The notes under the pieces: model-generated
The model's input: only the letters and a program-made list of their open reading frames with translations
Databases searched by the model: none
What the model was told of the DNA's origin: nothing
Assembly: GCF_000015165.1 (NCBI RefSeq)
Contig: NC_009485.1
Location: forward strand, 7,273,501-7,337,500
Direction of reading: 5' to 3'
From: Bradyrhizobium sp. BTAi1
Lineage (GTDB): Bacteria; Pseudomonadota; Alphaproteobacteria; Rhizobiales; Xanthobacteraceae
DNA: 64,000 bases
Program-made: the position numbers and the translations under genes
Shown: positions 46,046 through 53,535 of the stretch, piece by piece
Layout: each line of letters opens with the position of its first letter
Position numbering within the stretch: position 1 is the first letter of the stretch

Positions 46046-46122
46046 GGAATTATTTTCTATATAAGTGTCCCCGCCGGAACGCAAAGAGAAAAATATTCCT
46101 TGGCTTCGCCATAGAATTTTCT
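46046..46122. promoter_or_regulatory. Divergent cysG-cysD control region with AGAAAA-TTCC motifs
   Basis: Three related AT-rich elements lie in the 135-base divergent gap. GGAATTATTTTCT (46046-46058) is the reverse complement of AGAAAATAATTCC; AGAAAAATATTCC (46087-46099) is a near copy on the other strand. AGAATTTTCT (46113-46122) repeats the core. They fit a LysR-type (CysB-like) operator set for sulfate-starvation control; the regulator is not in the window. Confidence 0.5.
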
Positions 46123-46146
46123 CCCAAGTAGGCGAAGGCTCGCAGC

Positions 46147-47040
46147 ATGCACATTCTCACAAACGACGTTTCGAGAGATCGGTTGCCCTCCTCTGAGCTC
46201 GACCAGGCATCTTCCATGCCGCGCGCCCTCAGCGCCGCGCCGACGATGGATCATCTCGACCAGTTGGAGGCGCAGAGCATTTACATTCTCCGCGAGGCCT
46301 TTGCACGGCTGAAGAAGCTCGCTTTGCTGTGGTCGCTGGGAAAAGATTCCAATGTGATGATCTGGCTCGCGCGCAAGGCTTTCTTCGGCCGCGTGCCGTT
46401 TCCGGCCATGCATGTCGATACCGGCAAGAAGTTTCCGGAGATGTACGCCTTCCGCGACACTTATGCGCAGGAATGGGGCCTCGATCTGCGCGTCGAGCCG
46501 TGCCCGCCCATCGACGCCGTCGATCCGACCTTGCCACCCGCGGCGCGCTCGGCCGCCCGCAAGACCGAGGGCCTGAAGATGGCGCTCGCCAAGCACGGCT
46601 TCGACGGCCTGATCGCCGGCATCCGCCGCGACGAGGAGGCAACCCGCGCCAAGGAGCGCGTGTTCTCGCCACGCGGCGCCGAGGGCAATTGGGACGTGCG
46701 CGACCAGCCGCCGGAATTCTGGGACCATTTCAACGCCTCGCCGCCGCCGGGCGCGCATCTGCGCATCCATCCGATCCTGCATTGGACCGAGGCCGACATC
46801 TGGGCCTACACCGCGCGCGAGAACATTCCGATCATCCCGCTGTATCTCTCCAAGAACGGCAAGCGCTATCGCTCGCTCGGCGACCAGGACATCACGTTCC
46901 CCGTCGCCTCCAATGCCTCGAACATCGCCGAGATTCTGGCCGAGCTCGAAAGCACCAAGGTGCCGGAGCGTGCGGGACGCGCGCTCGACCACGAGACCGA
47001 GGATGCGTTCGAGCGGCTTCGTGTCGCCGGCTATCTGTGA
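46147..47040 (+). CDS. cysD: Sulfate adenylyltransferase subunit 2
   Basis: The 297-residue protein has the N-type ATP pyrophosphatase loop SLGKDSNVMIWLARKAF near residues 64-80 and GIRRDEEATRAKERVFS. It forms APS from sulfate and ATP with CysN, which supplies GTP-driven energy. Start at 46147; homologues begin near the MDHLDQLEAQSIYI segment, so the first about 36 residues are a variable extension. cysNC follows in 13 bases. Confidence 0.94.
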   Translation: MHILTNDVSRDRLPSSELDQASSMPRALSAAPTMDHLDQLEAQSIYILREAFARLKKLALLWSLGKDSNVMIWLARKAFFGRVPFPAMHVDTGKKFPEMYAFRDTYAQEWGLDLRVEPCPPIDAVDPTLPPAARSAARKTEGLKMALAKHGFDGLIAGIRRDEEATRAKERVFSPRGAEGNWDVRDQPPEFWDHFNASPPPGAHLRIHPILHWTEADIWAYTARENIPIIPLYLSKNGKRYRSLGDQDITFPVASNASNIAEILAELESTKVPERAGRALDHETEDAFERLRVAGYL

Positions 47041-47053
47041 GCGGAGCGAGGCA

Positions 47054-48970
47054 ATGAACATGCGCGTCCCCTCCGCCGCCCCCGCCACGCCGAACGGCAC
47101 CACCCGCCCGCAGGTCAGCATCGTCATCGTCGGCCATGTCGATCACGGCAAGTCGACCCTGGTCGGCCGCCTGCTGCATGAGACCGGCAGCCTGCCCGAC
47201 GGCAAGCTGGAGATGCTGCAGGCGGTCTCCGCCCGCCGCGGCATGCCGTTCGAATGGTCGTTCCTGCTCGACGCGCTGCAGACCGAGCGCGACCAGGGCA
47301 TCACCATCGACACCACCCAGATCCGCTTCCGCACCAATGCGCGCGAGGTCGTGCTGATCGACGCGCCCGGCCACGCCGAATTCCTGCGCAACATGATCAC
47401 CGGCGCCTCGCAGGCCGACGGCGCGGTGCTGATCATCGACGCGCTCGAAGGCGTGCGCGACCAGACCCGCCGCCACGGCTATCTCTTGCACCTGCTCGGC
47501 GTGAAGCAGGTCGCCGTCGTCGTCAACAAGATGGACCGCGTCGATTTCGGCCAGGACCGCTTCAACGAGATCAAGACCGAGATCTCCGCCCACCTCGAAG
47601 GCCTCGGCGTCAAGCCGGTCGCCGTAATCCCGATCTCGGCGCGCGACGGCGATGGCGTCGCCCAGCACACCTCGCGCATCCGCTGGTATGACGGCCCGAC
47701 CGTGGTCGAGGCGCTCGACGGCCTGGAGCCGGCCAAGCCGCTGTCGAGCCTGCCGCTGCGGCTGCCGGTGCAGGCAATCTACAAGTTCGACGACCGCCGC
47801 ATCGTCGCCGGCCGCGTCGAGGCCGGCGAGCTCCAGACCGGCGACGAGATCGTGATTATGCCGGCCGGCAAGATCGCCAAGATCAAGACCGTCGAGGGCT
47901 GGCCGCAAACCCCGGTCACCGCGCCGCAAGGCGCGGGCCGCTCGGTCGGCATCACGCTCGACCGTGAACTGTTCATCGAGCGCGGCGACGTCATCGCCCA
48001 TGTCGGCCGCGAGCCGCAGGCGGCGCGGCGGCTGCACGCCCGGATCTTCTGGCTGCACGACCAGCCGCTCGCCAAAGGCGACAACATCCTGGTGCGGCTC
48101 GGCACCCGCGAGGCGCGCGGCAGCGTGGTCGCGATCGAGAAGGCGGTCGATCCGGGTTCGCTCTCCAACGAAGAGAACGCCGCGATCGCGCGCAACCATG
48201 TCGGCGAGATCGAGATCGCGCTGACCCAGCCGGTGGCCGTCGATCCCTACACCGAGAACGCGCGCACCGGCCGCCTCGTCATCGAGGTCCAGGGCCGCAT
48301 TGCCGGCGGCGGGCTGGTGCTGTCGATCGCGGCCGGCAAACGCGCCGCGCCGGTCGACATCATGCCGGTGGAGTCGGCGCTGCAGCCGCAGGAGCGCGCC
48401 GACCGCTATCGCCACAAGGGCGCCGTGGTGTGGATGACCGGGCTGCCGGGCGCCGGCAAGTCGACCTTGGCGCGTGCGCTGGAGCGGCGGCTGTTCAGCC
48501 GCGGCGGCAACCCGGTGCTGCTCGACGGCGACACCCTGCGCGCCGGCCTCAACAAGGATCTCGGCTTCACGCCGGAGGACCGCGCCGAGAACATCCGCCG
48601 CCTCGCCGAGGTCGCGACCCATCTCGCCCGCAACGGCCAGATTGCGATCGTCGCCGCCGTGTCGCCGGCGCGCGACGACCGTGCCGCGGCCCGCCGCATC
48701 GCCGGCGATCTGTTCCGCGAGGTCCACGTCGCAACACCGGCCGAGATCTGCGAGAGCCGCGATCCCAAGGGCCATTACGCCAAGGCCCGCGCCGGAGCCT
48801 TGCAGAACTTCACCGGCATCGGCACCGACTATGAGCCGCCGCTCGACGCGGAACTCGTGATCGACACCGCCACACGCGGCATCGCCGACGCGACCGACGA
48901 ATTGGAAGCACTGCTCTCGAAGACCGGCGTGCTGTTCGACGACATCGCCGATCTCGGCGCCAATATCTGA
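47054..48970 (+). CDS. cysNC: Bifunctional sulfate adenylyltransferase subunit 1 / adenylylsulfate kinase
   Basis: The 638-residue fusion starts MNMRVPSAAPATPNG. The GTPase part (about 20-430) has GHVDHGKST, DAPGHAEF and NKMDRVD. The APS kinase part (about 455-635) has GLPGAGKST and the LDGDTLR motif. It makes APS with CysD, then PAPS. The fused layout is the NodQ type known in rhizobia; PAPS may supply sulfated surface polysaccharides as well as assimilation. Preceded by GGAGCGAGG. It ends just before dispersed repeat copy B. Confidence 0.95.
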   Translation: MNMRVPSAAPATPNGTTRPQVSIVIVGHVDHGKSTLVGRLLHETGSLPDGKLEMLQAVSARRGMPFEWSFLLDALQTERDQGITIDTTQIRFRTNAREVVLIDAPGHAEFLRNMITGASQADGAVLIIDALEGVRDQTRRHGYLLHLLGVKQVAVVVNKMDRVDFGQDRFNEIKTEISAHLEGLGVKPVAVIPISARDGDGVAQHTSRIRWYDGPTVVEALDGLEPAKPLSSLPLRLPVQAIYKFDDRRIVAGRVEAGELQTGDEIVIMPAGKIAKIKTVEGWPQTPVTAPQGAGRSVGITLDRELFIERGDVIAHVGREPQAARRLHARIFWLHDQPLAKGDNILVRLGTREARGSVVAIEKAVDPGSLSNEENAAIARNHVGEIEIALTQPVAVDPYTENARTGRLVIEVQGRIAGGGLVLSIAAGKRAAPVDIMPVESALQPQERADRYRHKGAVVWMTGLPGAGKSTLARALERRLFSRGGNPVLLDGDTLRAGLNKDLGFTPEDRAENIRRLAEVATHLARNGQIAIVAAVSPARDDRAAARRIAGDLFREVHVATPAEICESRDPKGHYAKARAGALQNFTGIGTDYEPPLDAELVIDTATRGIADATDELEALLSKTGVLFDDIADLGANI

Positions 48971-49013
48971 ACTCGACCAGCGTCTCCCCCCGGAATCGGG
49001 CATTGTTTCCGGG

Positions 49014-49110
49014 GTGAGCTCTCGCCGTCTCCACCGCTGTCATGCTCCGCGAAGGCGGAGCATCCAGTACTCCGCGGCAGAAGACATTGAACCGGGATGT
49101 CACGGCGGAC
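49014..49110. repeat. Dispersed repeat, copy B
   Basis: Same element as at 29931-30030 in the same orientation: ctcgccgtct, a spacer, tgtcatgctccgcgaaggcggagcatccagta, and further matches to gtcac. Here the central hairpin is the short form, tgctccgc-gaag-gcggagca. The rest of the 286-base gap to the cytochrome gene shows no other clear feature. Confidence 0.75.
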
Positions 49111-49257
49111 TGGAGCGTCCGCCGGAGCCTGTCCTCGGGCTCGCCAAAGGCGAGACCCGCGGGCGAACAGCAGAGGCCAAAATCTCGAGATCAGCTTAAC
49201 CACGACAATGGAGTCGGTGGTGTCGGTCGGGCAGGACTTTCCTTCGATGTCGCCGCG

Positions 49258-50247
49258 TCAGAGCGCACCGACATAGGCGGTGAGATCGTCGAGCTCGGCG
49301 TCGGTCGGCTGCCGCGACTCCATCTTCTTGGCGTAGACTTCCCACATCATCTTCACCGCCTCGCGCAGCGAGGCGGTGCGGCCGTCGTGGAAATACGGCG
49401 CGGTCGACGCCACCGCGCGCAGCGCCGGCACCTTGAACTTGCCGCCGGTGCCAATGTCGTCGCGGCTCTTCTTGTCGAAGCTCGTCAGTTGATGGCAGGT
49501 GCCACAGCCGCCATCGCCGAGATAAAGCTCGTAGCCACGCTTCACCGCCGCGCTGGCGTCGGCCGTCGGCGAGCCATCCTCCTTGAGCTGCCAATTCGCC
49601 GGATATTTCAAGGTGCGCACATAGGCGACCAGGGCCGCCAAGGTCTCCTTCGACGGCTCCGGTCCCTTCATGCGGTTGACGATGATGCCGCGGATGCTGT
49701 CCTCCAGGGTCGCAGCCTGGCCGGCCCAGCCGAACACCGAGCGCTCGCCGACGCCCCAGAGCGTCGGCGTGTTGCGGCCATTGGGATCGCCATCTGCGAC
49801 CACGTCGAGCCCGACATAGGTCTTGTTGTTGGTATGCCCGGTCGAGAAGTGGCAGGTCGCGCAGGACGCCTTGCTGCCGCCGGACAGGCTGGCGTCGTTG
49901 AACAGCTGCAGCCCCTTGGCCGCGAGCTCTGCCTCGGAGAGTTGGGCCGGCGGCGTCTCAGCGGCAGCAGCGACCTGCGGTGCCGCCTTCGGCTTCTCCG
50001 TCGCCGCGGCCGCATGCGGCGGCTGATGCGCGGCCCGGTGCGGATCCCGATTCGGATCCTTGGGCTTTTGCCCTATCGCCGCAGCAAGCAGCGACAAGGG
50101 CTTTCCCACAATGGCAGCAAAATGCGGCGGCGTCGGCTTTGGCTCTACCGCAGCAAGGTATGGCGCAACGGACTTGTCGGCCGCCAGTGCGGGCAGAGCG
50201 AGCAGGCCAAGACACAACACGACCAACCGCACTCCAGTCACCGACAT
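49258..50247 (-). CDS. Dihaem cytochrome c (cytochrome c peroxidase/MauG-like)
   Basis: The 329-residue secreted protein starts MSVTGVRLVVLC and has a signal ending ALAAD. A roughly 80-residue Lys/Pro/Ala-rich linker follows. Two c-type haem sites then occur, CATCH (near residue 130) and CGTCH (near 248), in a dihaem peroxidase-type domain with PALRAVASTAPYFHDGRTASLREAV. Function may be peroxide reduction or oxidase activity in the periplasm; a specific partner is unknown. A GTG/ATG upstream (50265) is possible but 50247 gives the normal signal. Confidence 0.85.
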   Translation of the reverse strand: MSVTGVRLVVLCLGLLALPALAADKSVAPYLAAVEPKPTPPHFAAIVGKPLSLLAAAIGQKPKDPNRDPHRAAHQPPHAAAATEKPKAAPQVAAAAETPPAQLSEAELAAKGLQLFNDASLSGGSKASCATCHFSTGHTNNKTYVGLDVVADGDPNGRNTPTLWGVGERSVFGWAGQAATLEDSIRGIIVNRMKGPEPSKETLAALVAYVRTLKYPANWQLKEDGSPTADASAAVKRGYELYLGDGGCGTCHQLTSFDKKSRDDIGTGGKFKVPALRAVASTAPYFHDGRTASLREAVKMMWEVYAKKMESRQPTDAELDDLTAYVGAL

Positions 50248-50313
50248 GACTCGTCTCCCCCGCACCCTCTACATGCAAATCATTGTTGATAGCTTTTACG
50301 TCCGAAGTAGGAC

Positions 50314-50358
50314 TGTGCGGCGGCGAGGAATCGACGCGCGAGTGTCGGCCGCCGCACA
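50314..50358. other. Long stem-loop in the intergenic region
   Basis: Eleven-base perfect arms tgtgcggcggc (50314-50324) and gccgccgcaca (50348-50358) with a 23-base loop, in a 325-base gap between the divergent cytochrome and the small secreted-protein gene. It may be part of a 5' leader or a protein-binding site; no terminator-like U-run. Confidence 0.4.
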
Positions 50359-50572
50359 ACCGATGACGGTCGGGTCTCGATAGCGCTTGGCCATCGGCGC
50401 GGCTGCCGTCAGCGTCGCATCCGTGTGATGGGAGTCACGGTCGATGCGGGCGGGGCGTCCTAACGCTACGCCCACGGCCAGCGCGCTGAGCAAGCCGCGC
50501 AGCGGACACGTCGTCCAGGCCGACCGGCCATCCATCCTCAGCGCTCATTCACACACTCAAGGAGAGGTCACC

Positions 50573-50941
50573 ATGTCGCGCTCCACCGTCACCAAGATCG
50601 GCTTCGCTTTGTCTCTCATCATCACCAGCCTCGGCGCGATGTCGCAGGCGCAGGCCGGCGGCGCCTACGGACCCGACACCTGCAAGGTCGGCTATGTCTG
50701 GCGCGAAGCCTATCCCGGCGACCACACCTGCGTGACACCGGAGCAGCGCGCCCGCGCCGCGCTCGACAACCGCCAGGCCGGCAACCGCGTCAGCGCCACC
50801 GACCGCACCTATGGCTCCAGGACCTGCCGTCAGGGCTACGTCTGGCGCGAGGCCTATGTCGGCGACACCACCTGCGTCACCCCCGAGCAGCGCGCCCGCG
50901 TGAAGTACGACAACGCCCGCGCCAACGGACGATATCAATAA
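50573..50941 (+). CDS. Secreted protein with two Cys-GYVWREA repeats
   Basis: The 122-residue product starts MSRSTVTKIGFALS, with a signal ending SQAQA. The mature part is two copies of a roughly 34-residue unit: TCKVGYVWREAYPGDHTCVTPEQRARAALDN and TCRQGYVWREAYVGDTTCVTPEQRARVKYDN. Each unit has two cysteines, probably a disulfide. The motif occurs in many small secreted proteins of rhizobia and actinomycetes, with no known activity. A strong AAGGAGAGGT lies eight bases before the ATG. It looks like internal duplication of an extracytoplasmic domain. Confidence 0.8.
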   Translation: MSRSTVTKIGFALSLIITSLGAMSQAQAGGAYGPDTCKVGYVWREAYPGDHTCVTPEQRARAALDNRQAGNRVSATDRTYGSRTCRQGYVWREAYVGDTTCVTPEQRARVKYDNARANGRYQ

Positions 50942-50993
50942 GGTCGTTCGAGACTGCTGGCAGGGCGGATGAGCAACGCGTCACCCGCCCTTT

Positions 50994-52067
50994 TCAGCTG
51001 CCGCGCCGACGCCGCATGCTTAGGCGTTGTGAGATTGACGAAACCTGGGGCGAGCAAGGCGTCACCGCGAGTCGGCGCGTCTTTGCCATCGCATGAGCTG
51101 TTCGCGCCGGCTCCGTCCGCTGGCGAAGTCCAAACATCGCCCCGCGTCGATCCATCGACGGCAGGCGAAGCGACGATGCCGCGGCGGTTGCCAGCACGGC
51201 GACGACGATCCCGGCGATCACGTCGATGAAGTAATGCCCACCCACCAGCGGCGTGACCACCAGCATGCCACCATTGGTGACGATCGCGATCGGCCGGCTC
51301 CACCACACGCTCCAGCATCCCCAAAGCGCCAGCGCCGCCGCCGCTGCATGGAAGCTCGGGAAAGTCACGATACCTCCCAATTGCGTCACGTTGAGCGCCC
51401 GCAGCGATCCGTCGCGCACGAACGGCAGACGATCGAGCTGCACCAGATAGCCCGTCGCCCGGAAGTCCGCCGTCTCCGGTGGCAGGCCGTAATGCTGGTA
51501 GGTGCCGACAGCCGGAAACAGCGCCGACACCAGCGCCGTCACGAACACCGCAATCACGCAGGCCAGCGTAAACTGCTGAAGACGGAGAGGGTTCTTCGTC
51601 AACCCGAGCAACAGCGGGACGCCGAGGCCGAGCCATCCGATCATCGCATAGAACATCGGAACGTAGCGCAGCAGCTCCGGTTGCGAGACGAAGTAGCGAT
51701 AGTAGCCCGGCCAATCCAGTCCGAGCAGCTCGTCGAGCCGGGCCAGGCTGTGATCCTGCAGCGGCAGAGCCGCCGATGCCGCGATGTAGGAGAGCGGCGT
51801 GCCGCAGAGGAATAGGATGTTGAGCTGGGCCAGCGCGAGCAGCACGAAGGCCGGCCGCAGACCCCACGACCACCGGGAGATGACATAGCCGACCGCAGCG
51901 AATGCGGCCGCTGTTTCGACCGAGGCCAGCAGGCCACTCTCGACGACAAACGAGAACTGCGAGCTCGCCATGCAAATCGCGACGATCAGATAGATCGCAA
52001 CGAGTGCCAACCATGTGGCGACATGCAGACGCCGCGCGTGATTCAGCTCCGTATCAGCGTTCATCAT
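50994..52067 (-). CDS. PAP2-superfamily integral membrane phosphatase-like protein
   Basis: The protein of about 357 residues starts MMNADTELNHARRL and has several membrane helices. The PAP2-type motifs are GIVTFPSFHAAAA (phosphatase motif 2, His) and GGHYFIDVIAG (motif 3, His/Asp), preceded by SALFPAVGTYQHYG. It may dephosphorylate lipid phosphates or take part in inositol-phosphoceramide-like synthesis at the inner membrane. The tail (about 300-357) is basic and unstructured. Confidence 0.8.
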   Translation of the reverse strand: MMNADTELNHARRLHVATWLALVAIYLIVAICMASSQFSFVVESGLLASVETAAAFAAVGYVISRWSWGLRPAFVLLALAQLNILFLCGTPLSYIAASAALPLQDHSLARLDELLGLDWPGYYRYFVSQPELLRYVPMFYAMIGWLGLGVPLLLGLTKNPLRLQQFTLACVIAVFVTALVSALFPAVGTYQHYGLPPETADFRATGYLVQLDRLPFVRDGSLRALNVTQLGGIVTFPSFHAAAAALALWGCWSVWWSRPIAIVTNGGMLVVTPLVGGHYFIDVIAGIVVAVLATAAASSLRLPSMDRRGAMFGLRQRTEPARTAHAMAKTRRLAVTPCSPQVSSISQRLSMRRRRGS

Positions 52068-52754
52068 CCCCACCCCCGGTGACACCCGTAATTATACGGC
52101 AACAATCTAAGGTGAGGTTAATTGAGGTTGCACAACTCTATGCAACGCACGTTGGGGCTGAGAATATGCGATCGCGCGCAACGCACACGGCGTTGCCTCG
52201 GCCTGCCATCCGTCTTGAAAGACAGAGTCGAACGCATCGCTGCCGGGCCAGCACACGGGTGGCATGACGCACCTGCGCGATGCGCGGGCGCGCATTTGCT
52301 TACCCTACGAACGACAACCTAATGACGAAGCACGGGCGTGCGTTCGTAGAGATCGGCGATACGGCAGTTGAGGCCGAAGCCGGGCAGCTACAGCTCGGCT
52401 TCGGCGCTCTGCAAAAGCGCGGACGTCCAGGCACCGTCGACCTTCAGATCGAGTGTGACCGCCATTCGATCCTGCGCGATGACAAGCACGGCGCGGCAAT
52501 GCGGATGCCCTCGGTACAGGTCACGCTTGACCTCGATCCAGCGCCGGTCGGAGACCCTTCAAATGCAAGATCAGGCATGAACGGCTCTCGCGGTTGATGT
52601 GCGATCGAGGGCTGGCGCCCCGTAGCTGTTGAAGCCAGCCGCTTGAACTTCTGTTGCAGCAAGCCCGAATTCGCCTGCGCTATCAACCTGATTTGCCCTG
52701 TCCAGTCCCCAAGGCAGAAATATTCCTATTTCTTTTTTTCAGAATCAATGCTTA
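52068..52754. other. Gene-free stretch, possibly degenerate
   Basis: Between the PAP2-type gene and the repeat island. Open frames around 52122-52686 on both strands are short, unlike any family I know, and have no good start signals. The sequence near 52710-52740 is notably T-rich, unlike its surroundings. No RNA gene is recognisable. Confidence 0.5.
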
Positions 52755-53120
52755 TGTCTTCGCGTCCCGTCCCACACGAGGGGCGTTTCGCGACCGTCAC
52801 GGACGTCGGGTGCGGGATGCGGTGGGCGCTTTGGGCTGCGGCGTGAGCGATCAGGCTGGCGGACAGTCCCTAAGGCGCACGGCCAAGCCGTGGGGTCCTG
52901 GCATCCCGATGCTGATGCCACGCAAGCGACGACGCTGACGCGTCGCGCGGGCAACGGTGACCAGAAAGCCCGGCGCACCGGGGAGACCACGGAGCAACCG
53001 TTAAAGCCATCGCGCAGGGAAGGCCGGATGTCCGGCTCGTACCTGTGGTGACTGCCGCCTGCTTTTTTGTCTGCAGGCGGGCCATGGGTGCAGCCCGCAC
53101 CCGGCCTTCCCAGCGCCTCT
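52755..53120. repeat. Dispersed Bradyrhizobium-type repeat with long structured palindrome
   Basis: The segment from about cgtcccgtcccacacgagg to the ccggccttccc block is, from memory, a multicopy non-coding element common in Bradyrhizobium. Its right half holds nested arms gcgcagggaaggccgg (53012-53027) / ccggccttcccagcgc (53101-53116), with inner ccgcctgc (53054) / gcaggcgg (53073) and a T6 loop. It would fold to a long cruciform or RNA stem. Apparent ORFs inside it are those typically misannotated as small hypothetical proteins. Confidence 0.7.
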
Positions 53121-53232
53121 CGTGTTCGAGAGGCCGCACATCAACAAAGCTCGGACGCGGTCAGGCGTCGCGAGGACGAAGGTGATTGTCCGCAGATGCA
53201 GAATCTGACGTGGGCCATGCAACCTCAAGGGG

Positions 53233-53312
53233 CATTGCGAGCGAAGCGAGGCAAACCAGACTGTCGCCGCCGCGGCAGCCTGGATTGCTTCGTCGCTTCG
53301 CTCCTCGCAATG
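53233..53312. repeat. Second dispersed inverted-repeat element
   Basis: Arms cattgcgagcgaagcga (53233 on) and tcgcttcgctcctcgcaatg (to 53312) flank gcagcctggattgcttcg. I know this as another common multicopy palindromic repeat of Bradyrhizobium. It lies between the previous element and malate synthase and would form a hairpin in the glcB leader or separate its promoter. Confidence 0.75.
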
Positions 53313-53535
53313 ACGGCGAGCGAATGCCTGGACATCAGGGACGACAGATCGCCCCCGGCCCCGGACGACCGCGCCCGGAACCATCCCTGCCCCAGACCAA
53401 CGGCGATACCCCTCCCCCCTTCCTTGGACCCCGCTTTGGCGCTAAATGCACTGCACGCGCCGCCCCCCGAGGCGGCGATTTCAGCACGCCCAAAACACGC
53501 GCAACGTCGCTTTGACCCGAGAGAAACGTCTCATC

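Noticed and set aside
46892..49003. 703-codon minus-strand frame opposite cysNC
   Set aside because: Shadow of the GTPase/kinase fusion; no start signal or domain.
52122..52686. Several short frames on both strands in the gap after the PAP2-type gene
   Set aside because: No homology recognised, no convincing ribosome-binding sites and mutually overlapping frames; treated as non-coding or degenerate.
52708..52730. AGAAATATTCC resembling the cys motif
   Set aside because: It is in a T-rich non-coding stretch with no sulfur gene nearby; probably coincidental.
52654..53384. Small frames inside the repeat island
   Set aside because: They fall in dispersed repeats whose translations are familiar spurious hypothetical proteins.
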